DNA from: JAZDMK01 sp043800975
Lineage (GTDB): Bacteria > Bacteroidota > Bacteroidia > Bacteroidales > JAHJDW01
Assembly (NCBI GenBank): GCA_043800975.1
Contig: JAZDMK010000086.1
Span: forward strand, 1 to 15,673
Direction of reading: 5' to 3'
Length of the DNA stretch: 15,673 nucleotides
The notes beneath the pieces are model-generated. The model had not been told where the DNA came from. It saw only the letters and a list, made by a program, of their open reading frames with translations, and made no database searches. Position 1 is the first letter of the stretch; each line of letters starts with the position of its first letter. Shown in pieces: positions 1-7,069 of this stretch. The position numbers and the translations under genes are program-made.

Positions 1-412
1 CAATTTTTTCACCAATTTTACCAACCATTTCGCTCAGCTTTTCGCTGATGGCAAGTCCCTGAACTTTCAGTGTCAGTAAATCTTCCACATTCTGGGGAAC
101 ATTTTCAAGTGCTGCATTAGCAATTGCGTCAGCAAAATCAATGAATTCCTGATTACGAGCAACAAAATCTGTTTCGCAGTTCAGCATAATGATTACGCCT
201 TTGGTAGCATCACCGGTAGTTTTTGAAATCACTACACCTTCCGATGCATCACGGTCGCTGCGTTTGCTGGCAACCTTCTGTCCTTTTTTTCTGAGTATAT
301 CAATTGCTGCATCAAAATCACCATTGGATTCCGTCAGGGCATTTTTACAATCCATCATTCCTGCACCGGTGATCTGTCTCAGCTTATTTACTTCAGATGC
401 TGTAATAGCCAT
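1..412 (-). CDS. tsf: Elongation factor Ts, N-terminal part (cut by window edge)
   Basis: EF-Ts is the cytoplasmic guanine-nucleotide exchange factor that recycles EF-Tu from the GDP to the GTP form. The 137 visible residues begin MAITASEVNKLR and contain the N-terminal UBA-like domain (about residues 1-45, with the typical ITGAGMMDCKNAL segment). They also contain the hallmark core motif TDFVARNQEF at about residues 81-90, which contacts EF-Tu. The ATG at 410-412 lies 24 nt after the rpsB stop and follows a purine-rich stretch. The gene is the last visible member of the rplM-rpsI-rpsB-tsf operon, and the C-terminal half lies outside the window. Identification rests on direct translation and is very secure. 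Confidence 0.97.
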   Translation of the reverse strand, partial: MAITASEVNKLRQITGAGMMDCKNALTESNGDFDAAIDILRKKGQKVASKRSDRDASEGVVISKTTGDATKGVIIMLNCETDFVARNQEFIDFADAIANAALENVPQNVEDLLTLKVQGLAISEKLSEMVGKIGEKI

Positions 413-436
413 AATTCTTCTTTCTTTAATAATGTA

Positions 437-1318
437 TTAATATTTTCTTGGACGTTTGCCGGCTGGTGCTTTTCTTCCGCCAGTTTCTTCCGCTAATTTT
501 TTATCTTTTTTCTGTTGCGCTGTTTCTTCTTCATCAGCTTCCAGAAGTTTCAGTTTCTTTTCTACGAGAACAACTTCAAGATCATCTTCACCTTTTGTGC
601 GTTCATCTTCAGCGGCACGTTCTTTATCAACTACACGTTCTTGTAAACCTTCCTGAATTGCATTGGTAACGATTTCAACAATGAGACCAATGGATTTAGA
701 AGCATCATCATTTGCGGGAATCGGATAGTCAACCAGATTAGGATCTGAATTGGTATCAACGATAGCAAAAGTAGGGATGCTTAATTTACGGGCTTCGGAA
801 ATAGCAATATGTTCTTTCAGGATGTCAACCACGAACAATGCTGCTGGAAGGCGAGTAAGATCAGAGATACTTCCCAGATTCTTTTCAAGCTTTTGTCTTT
901 CACGCATTACATTGAGGCGTTCTTTCTTTGACATATTATCAAATGTGCCATCAGTTGCCATGCGGTCGATCAGACCCATTTTCTTAACGGCCTTACGGAT
1001 CGTTACAAAATTGGTCAGCATACCACCGGGCCAGCGTTCCGTAACATATGGCATGTTAATGCGCTTCACCATTTCAGCAACCGTATCTTTCGCCTGCTTC
1101 TTGGTAGCAACAAATAATATTTTTTTACCCGATTTAGCAATTTGCTTCAGGGCATTGGAAGCTTCCTCAATTTTTGTCGCTGTTTTATACAGGTCAATAA
1201 TGTGAATGCCGTTTTTTTCCATGAAGATGTAAGGAGCCATATTAGGGTTCCATTTCCTTCTCAGGTGGCCGAAATGTACTCCGGCGTCCAACAGGTCTTG
1301 ATAACTAACTCTTGACAT
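437..1318 (-). CDS. rpsB: 30S ribosomal protein S2 with long charged C-terminal tail
   Basis: S2 is a late-assembling protein of the small ribosomal subunit and helps S1 bind. The 293-residue product opens with YQDLLDAGVHFGHLRRKWNP, the classic S2 signature, and also has the conserved ERWPGGMLTNF and DTNSDPNLVDYPIPANDDA blocks. The globular S2 fold ends near residue 225. The remaining ~65 residues are a Lys/Glu-rich tail ending in GKRPRKY, which makes it about 50 residues longer than E. coli S2 (241 aa). It starts 21 nt after rpsI and ends 24 nt before tsf, so it is part of one transcript. Function is certain; the role of the tail is unknown. Confidence 0.98.
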   Translation of the reverse strand: MSRVSYQDLLDAGVHFGHLRRKWNPNMAPYIFMEKNGIHIIDLYKTATKIEEASNALKQIAKSGKKILFVATKKQAKDTVAEMVKRINMPYVTERWPGGMLTNFVTIRKAVKKMGLIDRMATDGTFDNMSKKERLNVMRERQKLEKNLGSISDLTRLPAALFVVDILKEHIAISEARKLSIPTFAIVDTNSDPNLVDYPIPANDDASKSIGLIVEIVTNAIQEGLQERVVDKERAAEDERTKGEDDLEVVLVEKKLKLLEADEEETAQQKKDKKLAEETGGRKAPAGKRPRKY

Positions 1319-1339
1319 ACGAAAAAATATCTCTCTTGT

Positions 1340-1726
1340 TTAACGTTTACTGAACTGGAATCTCTTACGAGCCTTTTTCTGACCGGGTTTCTTACGTTCC
1401 ACCATACGTGGGTCACGGGTAAGAAGACCTTGTGCTTTGAGCTTAGGCTTGTTTTCGGCATCGATGATAACGAGTGCGCGGGAAATAGCCAAACGCAGTG
1501 CTTCTGCCTGACCTTTAAATCCGCCGCCGTCGAGATTTACATTGATATCATATTTACCAGCAACTTCAATTTCATTCAGGGGCTGGTTGATTACCTTTTG
1601 CAGGATAGGCGAAGGGAAATATACTTTGGAATCGCGACCGTTTACTGTAATGATTCCCTTTCCGGGTTTCATATAGATACGGGCTACCGCTGTTTTCCTT
1701 CTGCCAATGGTGTTGATCACTTCCAT
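1340..1726 (-). CDS. rpsI: 30S ribosomal protein S9
   Basis: S9 is a small-subunit protein whose C-terminal tail reaches the P-site tRNA. The 128-residue product has the family N-terminus (INTIGRRKTAVARIYMKPG), the central GGGFKGQAEALRLAISRAL block, and the near-invariant basic C-terminus ending FQFSKR, whose last Arg contacts tRNA. Length is normal for the family. The ATG is 8 nt downstream of the rplM stop, the usual L13-S9 coupling that keeps the two proteins in step. Identification is secure. Confidence 0.98.
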   Translation of the reverse strand: MEVINTIGRRKTAVARIYMKPGKGIITVNGRDSKVYFPSPILQKVINQPLNEIEVAGKYDINVNLDGGGFKGQAEALRLAISRALVIIDAENKPKLKAQGLLTRDPRMVERKKPGQKKARKRFQFSKR

Positions 1727-1734
1727 ATCGGTTC

Positions 1735-2190
1735 TTACTTGATGTTTGCTAAATTAATTTCGCGGGGCTGTTGTGCCTGGTGAGGATGATCTACGCCAGC
1801 ATATACATACAGATTGCCAAAAAGCGTACTTCCCAGTTTGTTTTTAGGGAGCATTCCTTTAACTGCATGCTTAATGATGCGTGTAGGGTCCTTCAAAAGC
1901 AACTCGCGTGGCGTGGTAAAACGCTGTCCACCGGGATATCCGGTATGACGAACGTATTCCTTGTCGTTCAGTTTCTTTCCTGTCAGGCGCACTTTTTCTG
2001 CATTGATGACAATTACATTGTCACCGCAATCGGCATGGGGTGTGAAATTGGTCTTATTCTTACCCCTAATCATCTTGGCTATCTTCGACGACATACGGCC
2101 GAGCGTCTGACCTTCGGCATTTACCAAAAGCCATTCTTTCTTCGCGGTTGCCGCGTTGGCCGAAATAGTTTTGTAACTTAATGTATCCAC
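1735..2190 (-). CDS. rplM: 50S ribosomal protein L13 (GTG start)
   Basis: L13 is an early-assembly protein of the large ribosomal subunit. The 151-residue product begins MDTLSYKTISAN, the N-terminus typical of Bacteroidota L13. It contains NAEGQTLGRMSSKIAKMIRGK, the HADCGDNVIVINAEK block and the GMLPKNKLG motif, and ends with the usual PREINLANIK. The start codon is GTG (2188-2190): the conserved N-terminus begins exactly there and no ATG in frame lies near it. No clear Shine-Dalgarno site precedes it. It is the first gene of the translation operon, behind the promoter at 2246-2276 and a roughly 50-nt leader with an inverted repeat. Confidence 0.98.
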   Translation of the reverse strand: MDTLSYKTISANAATAKKEWLLVNAEGQTLGRMSSKIAKMIRGKNKTNFTPHADCGDNVIVINAEKVRLTGKKLNDKEYVRHTGYPGGQRFTTPRELLLKDPTRIIKHAVKGMLPKNKLGSTLFGNLYVYAGVDHPHQAQQPREINLANIK

Positions 2191-2214
2191 TGTTCTCAGT
2201 CTTTATAGGTTCCT

Positions 2215-2231
2215 GATTGTTAATAACAATC
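2215..2231 (-). promoter_or_regulatory. Inverted repeat in the rplM leader
   Basis: The 17-nt sequence gattgttaataacaatc is a perfect inverted repeat (8-nt arms, one central base). It sits between the -7 element (2246-2253) and the rplM start (2190), so it would be in the 5' untranslated mRNA. It could form a short hairpin (realistically 6-7 bp with a 3-nt loop) or be a protein-binding site. Ribosomal-protein operons are often autoregulated through leader structures, so an L13 or S9 binding site is possible, but nothing here proves it. Confidence 0.4.
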
Positions 2232-2245
2232 TTTAAAATGGGCTG

Positions 2246-2276
2246 CAAAGATAGGAAGTTTTTTTTAACCTCCAAA
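2246..2276 (-). promoter_or_regulatory. Promoter of the rplM-rpsI-rpsB-tsf operon
   Basis: Read on the minus strand, TTTG (2276-2273) is followed by a 19-nt spacer and TATCTTTG (2253-2246). This is a full match to the Bacteroidota sigma-ABfr-type consensus (TTG/TTTG, about 19 nt, TAnnTTTG). Transcription should start near 2240, giving a leader of about 50 nt before the rplM GTG. It is the best promoter match in the window, as expected for a highly expressed operon. Confidence 0.8.
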
Positions 2277-2344
2277 TTTATCAAGCTGTTAATAAAAAAA
2301 AAATACACTTTTTTAATGGCAAGTGCTTTTTCAGGCATTGTTCA

Positions 2345-2383
2345 TAAAAAAATAGCCCGCTTTCAAACGAAAGCAGGCTATTT
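2345..2383 (-). terminator. Rho-independent terminator of the CarboxypepD_reg-like gene
   Basis: Arms at 2350-2363 and 2370-2383 form a roughly 14-bp stem with a 6-nt loop. The one non-Watson-Crick pair (2358/2375) becomes a G-U wobble on the minus-strand transcript. On that strand the stem is followed by a run of about seven U residues (A run at 2345-2352). The hairpin lies just 3' of the gene at 2399-2740 and isolates it from the rplM promoter. T residues at 2384-2391 could let it also stop rightward readthrough. Confidence 0.85.
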
Positions 2384-2398
2384 AATTTTTTTCGGTTT

Positions 2399-2740
2399 TT
2401 AATTCGTAGGGGTAGTTGTTCCCGACTGATTCTTTGGGGCTGAAGAATCTGGCTCAATACCAAAATCTACAGACTTTTTGTTTTCAATTAATTGTTCCTG
2501 TTTCAGGTAACCTGCCGCTTCAACAATGAGCGTTTTGCCTACTGGGGGAACTGTTATTGTATAAGTGCCATCAGCAAGCGTTTTTGTTGTTACTGTAGGT
2601 TTTTCTTTAATCTTAATAGTAGCCCCGGAAACTGCTTTTCCATTTGATTTCACATATACCTTTCCTGTAACCGTTTTTTGCCCGAATGAAAGCTGGGCTG
2701 CGAAGAATAATGCAACTGCGATGAATACAAATTTTTTCAT
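2399..2740 (-). CDS. Small secreted CarboxypepD_reg-like (carboxypeptidase regulatory) domain protein
   Basis: The 113-residue product has a signal peptide (MKKFVFIAVALFFAAQLSFG, cleavage around residue 20-21). One β-sandwich domain of the carboxypeptidase regulatory-like type follows: GKVYVKSNGKAVSGATIKIK, then TKTLADGTYTITVPPVGKTL, then IVEAAGYLKQE. This is the fold found at the N-terminus of SusC-like TonB receptors and in many Bacteroidota surface proteins. Here it stands alone, with a short Ser/Thr/Pro-rich tail. It is probably periplasmic or surface-exposed, and no ligand can be named. It is a single-gene unit with its own promoter (2762-2769) and terminator (2345-2383). Confidence 0.8.
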   Translation of the reverse strand: MKKFVFIAVALFFAAQLSFGQKTVTGKVYVKSNGKAVSGATIKIKEKPTVTTKTLADGTYTITVPPVGKTLIVEAAGYLKQEQLIENKKSVDFGIEPDSSAPKNQSGTTTPTN

Positions 2741-2761
2741 GAGATTTAGTTTTTATGTTTG

Positions 2762-2769
2762 CAAAGATA
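2762..2769 (-). promoter_or_regulatory. -7 promoter element (TATCTTTG) for the CarboxypepD_reg-like gene
   Basis: TATCTTTG on the minus strand matches the Bacteroidota -7 consensus exactly and lies 21 nt before the ATG at 2740. I see no convincing TTG at -33. The rest of the 186-nt gap 2741-2926 shows no gene, hairpin or repeat. Confidence 0.6.
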
Positions 2770-2926
2770 AGAATGAATTCTATTCAGGGTGTTTTAAAAT
2801 GTTTTTTTCAGAAACAATCCCATGACATTTCAAATGTAATGCCAAAATGCTAATTCATACAAAAAGTGATAGTTATCAAATAGTGATCTAGGTAATGCTA
2901 ATAATATTCTCGCGTAATTTAATGGC

Positions 2927-4030
2927 CTACATATCTTCCGTAAGCTTCTTGATTACAGCAAAACGGCTGAAAAACTGCTTGGCGAAGATACGCAGAACCG
3001 TATAGGCCGGAATAGCCACGAACATCCCGGGGATGCCGGCCAGCGTACCAGCCATCATAATGACCAGGAAAATCTCCAACGGATGCGCCTTGACAGAACT
3101 TGAGAAAATATTGGGTTGCAATACCATTCCGTCCGTCAGGTTGATGGCAATAAATACCGCCGACATCTTGAGGGCAAGCGGAACCATCTCGGTAGCAAAA
3201 TCCATCTCCAGATTGTTAGTGAGCGCAAGTAAAATTCCGATGGCAGCTCCAATCAAACAACCAATGTAGGGAATCACATTCAGTATCCCTGCAATAACCC
3301 CAATCATCAAAAAGTTTTCTACTCCCAGAAGCCACATACCCACTGTAATCAGAATAATGATAATCGTTACATCGAGTGCGAGTCCTAAAAAATAACGTGA
3401 AAGCATTTTTTTACTCTCATAATACACATGCTTAATTTCAGTGTGATACTTCTCGGGAGATAACAGCAGAAGACCTTTAACAAACATACGTTCATCGCGC
3501 AAAAAGAAAAAGGTAACAAATGAAATTGTGAAAAATGCTACAAAAAGTTGACCTATCAGCCCCACAATCGAACTGAAAACGCCTGTAAAACCTTTCAGAT
3601 TAATTAAGGAAAGAAGCCCTTCACTCAACGATTTCTCAACTGATTCTTCGGGTCCGATGACACCCAAGCCTACCAGCTTGTCTTGAATAAATTGAATCGG
3701 CTCACGGAAACTTTCTCCGATTTGATTTGGGTCAATGGCAGATAATTTCTCGGCCTGTGATGCAACCACCGGAATAAGGAATGATAACAAACCAGCGATA
3801 ATTCCCATGATTGTAAACAATGTAATCAGTGCACAGAGCGAGATCGGAATGCGTTTCTTTTTACCGATTGGAATTTTACGAAGCAGTTCTACCAGTGGCT
3901 CGCCCATCATCGACAGCACCAGCGATATCAATACATATACTATTAAAGAAGAGAAAAACCATATAAATAGCACAACAGCCAGAATTCCGAGGCCGATCAG
4001 TAGATAGCGGTTGGTGGGTTTGATGTTCAT
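2927..4030 (-). CDS. AI-2E family transporter (PerM/YdiK/TqsA-like membrane protein)
   Basis: The 367-residue polytopic inner-membrane protein belongs to the AI-2E transporter (PF01594) family, whose members include TqsA, PerM/YdiK and sporulation protein YtvI. Hydrophobic segments fall at about residues 9-42, 62-90, 150-178, 213-237, 241-270, 287-300 and 318-348, consistent with about eight membrane passes. Diagnostic motifs are NVIPYIGCLIG (251-261) and the C-terminal block DGMVLQPNIFSSSVKAHPLE (300-319), followed by AGIPGMFVAIPAY. Family members have been linked to AI-2 export or to ion/solute antiport, so the substrate here is open. It is divergent from the repeat protein at 4169, with its own -7 element (4050-4057). 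Confidence 0.9.
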   Translation of the reverse strand: MNIKPTNRYLLIGLGILAVVLFIWFFSSLIVYVLISLVLSMMGEPLVELLRKIPIGKKKRIPISLCALITLFTIMGIIAGLLSFLIPVVASQAEKLSAIDPNQIGESFREPIQFIQDKLVGLGVIGPEESVEKSLSEGLLSLINLKGFTGVFSSIVGLIGQLFVAFFTISFVTFFFLRDERMFVKGLLLLSPEKYHTEIKHVYYESKKMLSRYFLGLALDVTIIIILITVGMWLLGVENFLMIGVIAGILNVIPYIGCLIGAAIGILLALTNNLEMDFATEMVPLALKMSAVFIAINLTDGMVLQPNIFSSSVKAHPLEIFLVIMMAGTLAGIPGMFVAIPAYTVLRIFAKQFFSRFAVIKKLTEDM

Positions 4031-4049
4031 ACAATAAAATTTTGATTAG

Positions 4050-4057
4050 CAAATGTA
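4050..4057 (-). promoter_or_regulatory. -7 promoter element (TACATTTG) for the AI-2E family gene
   Basis: TACATTTG on the minus strand matches TAnnTTTG and lies 19 nt ahead of the ATG at 4030. A TTTTG (4089-4085) lies upstream, but the 27-nt spacer is longer than the usual ~19 nt. A 12-nt A run sits directly upstream of the element. Confidence 0.5.
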
Positions 4058-4138
4058 GAAAAAAAAAAAATCATATGTCAGTAACAAAACTCAGACAATA
4101 AGTTATGCAGTAATTTTCTTTTACAAAATATTCTTTTG

Positions 4139-4146
4139 TATGTTTG
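4139..4146 (+). promoter_or_regulatory. -7 promoter element (TATGTTTG) for the six-repeat protein
   Basis: TATGTTTG matches TAnnTTTG exactly and ends 22 nt before the ATG at 4169. No TTG is seen at the right -33 distance; that region is T-rich. Together with the element at 4050-4057 it marks a divergent promoter region of about 140 nt. Confidence 0.6.
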
Positions 4147-4168
4147 TTATTATTAAAAAAATTCACTT

Positions 4169-4849
4169 ATGAACTACAGAATAAAACTTTTGGGGATCAC
4201 TACAATACTTTTATTATGCTCTTCCCATTTATCCTTAAAGGCGCAAACCAGCAGTGACTGGTATGTATACTCAGAAAAGGGTAATGTATATAAGAACGAC
4301 GCAAAGATTTCCGAAGGATTTTCAGGAGTTGGTGATATTGCTGTCAGCGGAAGCGACTGGTATGTAATTTCTGCTTCTGGAAAAGTCTATAAAAATGACC
4401 AGCAAATCTCGGAAGGATATTCCGAAAACTGTCGTATTGCTGTAAGTGGTAAAGATGTGTACATTTATTCCCAAACAGGGAAAGTCTATAAAAACGATCA
4501 ATTGATTTCGGAAGGATATACCGGAGGTGGCGACATCGCAGCAACTGGGAGCGACTGGTATTTAATCTCTGCATCCGGAAAAGTGTACAAAAACGACAAA
4601 CAGATTTCTGATGGATATTCCGCACAATGCAGAATTGCTGCAAGCGGAAGCGACTGGTACGTTTATTCAGAAATGGGAAACGTGTATAAAAATGACAAAA
4701 AGATTTCAGAAGGGTACACGGGTGTTGGTGATATTGCAACCAATGGAAAAGACTGGTTTGTTATCTCTGCCAGTGGAAAAGTGTACAAAAATGATCAAAT
4801 GATTTCCGAAGGTTATTCCGCATATTGTTCAATAGCAGCCCAACCCTGA
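4169..4849 (+). CDS. Exported protein of six tandem 33-residue repeats
   Basis: The 226-residue product begins with a signal peptide (residues 1 to about 25, ending LSLKAQ). From residue 29 to the C-terminus it is nothing but six repeats of exactly 33 residues. Each reads roughly (S/K)DWYV(Y/I)S..GKVYKND..ISEGY(S/T)...(D/R)IA..G. Odd repeats (A) have YSE/YSQ and end GxGDIA; even repeats (B) have ISASGK and end xxC(R/S)IA, so the order is ABABAB. The only cysteines in the mature part are one per B repeat, spaced 66 residues. The aromatic-rich β-hairpin pattern suggests a β-propeller or other closed β-repeat fold. There is no sorting domain, so it is probably periplasmic or secreted by another route. 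I do not recognise the family. It is the only plus-strand gene here and is convergent with the gene at 4885. Confidence 0.85.
   Translation: MNYRIKLLGITTILLLCSSHLSLKAQTSSDWYVYSEKGNVYKNDAKISEGFSGVGDIAVSGSDWYVISASGKVYKNDQQISEGYSENCRIAVSGKDVYIYSQTGKVYKNDQLISEGYTGGGDIAATGSDWYLISASGKVYKNDKQISDGYSAQCRIAASGSDWYVYSEMGNVYKNDKKISEGYTGVGDIATNGKDWFVISASGKVYKNDQMISEGYSAYCSIAAQP
4253..4846 (+). repeat. Six 99-bp coding repeats (two subtypes, 198-bp super-period)
   Basis: Six in-frame 99-bp units cover the whole mature region of the protein at 4169-4849. Units 1, 3, 5 and units 2, 4, 6 resemble each other most, so the array looks like three copies of a 198-bp pair. DNA differs mainly at third codon positions while the protein motif is held, so the array is old and under selection rather than freshly expanded. 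Confidence 0.85.
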
Positions 4850-4884
4850 AGCTGTTTTCATTAACAGAAAACTAATCATCGCAA

Positions 4885-5619
4885 CTAAAACATAGGCCAG
4901 AGCTTCGAATCAATCGACCATGCATTTTGAATAAATGAGATATAATCAAGTGCAAATTTCACATAACCTAAATCCTGCTTATGAGGAATTTTGACTCCGC
5001 CAATCTCAGTGGTTTCCATTCCCTGTACAACAACCAGCACGTTAATTTTTTCCAGCTCCGAACGGATCATCGCTAAATATTTTTTGTATTCCGAGCCATT
5101 ACTGAACCAATACTTCATCAGAATTTTATTGCCAAGTGCATTCATGTCGGCCATCAAACTGCTGCAATTATTTCCACTTCCCACTTCACCAACACATTTG
5201 TTAATGTAATTGGAACGTTTCTCCTCATAAGGATTAAAGTCGATGGTAAACAATGCTTTCAGGCTGTCGTTGTATTTTGCAATCTTGCTCTGCACAGCAG
5301 CCAGTTTGTTATTGTTGTCAATCAGATCCTGCTGCCTCTTCTGCATAGCCATCACTGCATCCACATCCATACCCGAACTGTATGCCGCAGCTACAGCCGC
5401 CGGATCCAATTTCTCCGCTGCTTCCCGGTTCTCTTTTTCGTACAACGTTTCTTTTACTTTTATTTCATCTCTTAATTTGGAAAGCTCATCCAGAAATTTA
5501 TTTACAACTTCATGATCAGACGTTGTCGGGAAAGCAGGTATGCGCTGCAGATAGGATTCCTGGCTGAATAGCGGAAATGAAAATGCAAACGCTACTGCAA
5601 GTATGAATAGTTTTTTCAT
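4885..5619 (-). CDS. Secreted α-helical coiled-coil protein of unknown function
   Basis: The 244-residue product has a clear signal peptide (MKKLFILAVAFAFSFPLFSQ). The mature part is strongly α-helical. Charged heptad-like stretches (about residues 40-75, then MAMQKRQQDLIDNNNKLAAV and QSKIAKYNDSLKALF) suggest a coiled coil over about residues 38-125. Two cysteines (KCVGEVGSGNNC) could form a periplasmic disulfide. The C-terminal third is mixed and ends with IQNAWSIDSKLWPMF. I recognise no catalytic motif or family. It has its own -7 element (5633-5640) and appears to be a single-gene unit, 35 nt from the convergent repeat-protein gene. Confidence 0.75.
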   Translation of the reverse strand: MKKLFILAVAFAFSFPLFSQESYLQRIPAFPTTSDHEVVNKFLDELSKLRDEIKVKETLYEKENREAAEKLDPAAVAAAYSSGMDVDAVMAMQKRQQDLIDNNNKLAAVQSKIAKYNDSLKALFTIDFNPYEEKRSNYINKCVGEVGSGNNCSSLMADMNALGNKILMKYWFSNGSEYKKYLAMIRSELEKINVLVVVQGMETTEIGGVKIPHKQDLGYVKFALDYISFIQNAWSIDSKLWPMF

Positions 5620-5632
5620 GGTAATTTTTTTT

Positions 5633-5640
5633 CAAAGATA
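5633..5640 (-). promoter_or_regulatory. -7 promoter element (TATCTTTG) for the coiled-coil protein gene
   Basis: TATCTTTG on the minus strand lies 13 nt before the ATG at 5619, an exact TAnnTTTG match with a very short leader. No clear -33 TTG is visible. Confidence 0.55.
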
Positions 5641-5692
5641 TTAATTTTTGAAAAGTCTGAAAACCGGAGATAGAAGACATAAATTATAAATG

Positions 5693-5721
5693 CAAAAAAA
5701 AGCGCCGAATTCCCGGCGCTT
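5693..5721 (-). terminator. Rho-independent terminator after the SGNH-hydrolase gene
   Basis: Arms 5700-5707 and 5714-5721 form a perfect 8-bp GC-rich stem (aagcgccg/cggcgctt) with a 6-nt loop. On the minus strand it is followed by seven to eight U residues (A run at 5694-5701). It lies 23 nt past the stop codon at 5744-5746 and closes the 8326-5744 transcription unit. Confidence 0.9.
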
Positions 5722-5743
5722 CTCATTCCATAATGATTTAAAT

Positions 5744-5950
5744 TTATTTCTGTATCACAATTCTGTGAACTACACTCCCCTTGTCATTCGATGCTTTCAG
5801 CAGATAAATACTTTCTGCTGCATCAAACGAAACGCTGTGTTTTCCCTTTTCAAACGCTTCGCTGAATACCAAACTTCCCTGTGCATTAAAAATTTCAATG
5901 CGCGCATTTTCGTTTAACTCAAGCGTGAAATTGCCGTTGGATGGATTGGG
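5744..5950 (-). repeat. Sorting-domain cassette, copy 1 (pair with 8689-8895)
   Basis: This 207-bp stretch aligns without gaps to 8689-8895 and shows about ten differences by eye (about 95% identity). It encodes the C-terminal part of the T9SS sorting domain. Similarity stops abruptly on the upstream side, where the two genes encode unrelated domains, and just past the stop codon on the other. Confidence 0.9.
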
Positions 5951-7057
5951 ATAAACAGATAATCCCACATCCGATTTGCTTTCATCCTCTACTCCGTTCG
6001 ACAAAATTTCTATCTGACAAAGTGTACTATCAGAGCAAACCCCGTCAGCAGCATACAAAGTAATTGTGTAGATACCATTGGCCAGATACGAATGCACCGG
6101 ATTCAACAGAGTGGAACCCGTTAAATCTCCAAAGGACCAGGTAACACTTGTGAAATTCGATGAGGTGTTGCTAAACGTGACCGTATTCCCGGTTATAGAA
6201 TAAGTAAATCCTGCATGTAGGTTATAGTTGTTTATCCTCCATTCGGGAAAGCGATTCAGAACAACGGTATCGGTAATCGAAAAAAACTTTATGGCTGAAT
6301 CCGGAGGAATAATAGAATAATATGTACAACCGGTAACAGAGTCCTGAAAAATTGCATTATAGCAGGTAGCCGCAATCATGTACGATCCGTATGGGCCGGG
6401 ATGAATGTCATTGTAAGAATTATGAAGTAGTAAATTCTGATACATCGAATAATATGCCCTCACACATTCTCCGGCAGGAATCATTTGAACTTTCATGATG
6501 TCCGCCAGTTTTGTAACCGAGTCCTTGTACATTGTCTGCCTGTCAAAAAACAGGTTGTAGCTTGTGACGGCCGGCACTCCATAGGCAATTTCATACAGAT
6601 AAACCTGAGCACAGGGGCTATATTGATAAATGGAATCAAGCAAAATATTTCCACGATAGGCTGTGGTATCCATTGGATAGGAAAGGCCTGCCGATTCGCT
6701 GCTCCCGGGCTGAAGAACTACAACATCCCATGTATTTCCACGAAATAATGAATACACCGCCGGATCCACATAATGATGAACAAACCCGGTTCCGCCCGGT
6801 GCATACATGGTTACAGAGACCTTTTCACCTAAATTGTTGGCTATATCCCGGAACATGAATGGCATGTCGTTGAAATAGGTGATGCTGTTTCCGATGAAGA
6901 GAACATGAATGGAATCATCCAATGCAAAATTCATTTCCTTCCACACTTTATCTGCAGACTTTACAACAAAGTAATCGGTGCTATCTTCTGCATTCTGCGC
7001 AAAAACAACATTACTTACTGAAAAAAGAAAAAGCAGAAAAAGATAATACCATTTCAT
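5744..7057 (-). CDS. Secreted SGNH/GDSL-type hydrolase with PKD domain and T9SS sorting domain
   Basis: Starting at the ATG 7055-7057 the product has 437 residues. An upstream TTG at 7069 would add four residues, but the signal peptide MKWYYLFLLFLFSVSNVVFA begins naturally at the ATG. An SGNH hydrolase domain spans about residues 48-240: block I FIGNSIT (nucleophile Ser58), a glycine in APGGTGF (about 89), LQPGSSES where block III normally has Asn, and NDIHPG with the Asp217/His219 pair. A PKD-like domain (about 280-350, VTWSFGD...HSYLANGIYTITL) follows. The last ~70 residues are a T9SS type A sorting domain (LSVYPNPSNGNFTLEL to the terminal Lys). It is likely an exported esterase or deacetylase acting on polysaccharide; substrate unknown. 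It lies 12 nt after the gene at 7070, so the two are co-transcribed. Confidence 0.85.
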   Translation of the reverse strand: MKWYYLFLLFLFSVSNVVFAQNAEDSTDYFVVKSADKVWKEMNFALDDSIHVLFIGNSITYFNDMPFMFRDIANNLGEKVSVTMYAPGGTGFVHHYVDPAVYSLFRGNTWDVVVLQPGSSESAGLSYPMDTTAYRGNILLDSIYQYSPCAQVYLYEIAYGVPAVTSYNLFFDRQTMYKDSVTKLADIMKVQMIPAGECVRAYYSMYQNLLLHNSYNDIHPGPYGSYMIAATCYNAIFQDSVTGCTYYSIIPPDSAIKFFSITDTVVLNRFPEWRINNYNLHAGFTYSITGNTVTFSNTSSNFTSVTWSFGDLTGSTLLNPVHSYLANGIYTITLYAADGVCSDSTLCQIEILSNGVEDESKSDVGLSVYPNPSNGNFTLELNENARIEIFNAQGSLVFSEAFEKGKHSVSFDAAESIYLLKASNDKGSVVHRIVIQK

Positions 7058-7069
7058 TCGCGCGTGCAA

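Noticed and set aside
750..1205. 151-residue plus-strand frame opposite rpsB
   Set aside because: It is antisense to an unmistakable ribosomal gene, and its Ser/Arg-rich composition is typical of a complementary-strand shadow.
4852..4867. Hairpin ctgtt/aacag between the convergent genes at 4849 and 4885
   Set aside because: The stem has only 5 AT-rich pairs and no clear U run on either strand, so it is too weak to call a terminator.
7058..7069. TTG start at 7069 adding four residues to the SGNH hydrolase
   Set aside because: It abuts the previous stop codon, adds HAR before the natural signal peptide, and an ATG follows at 7057.
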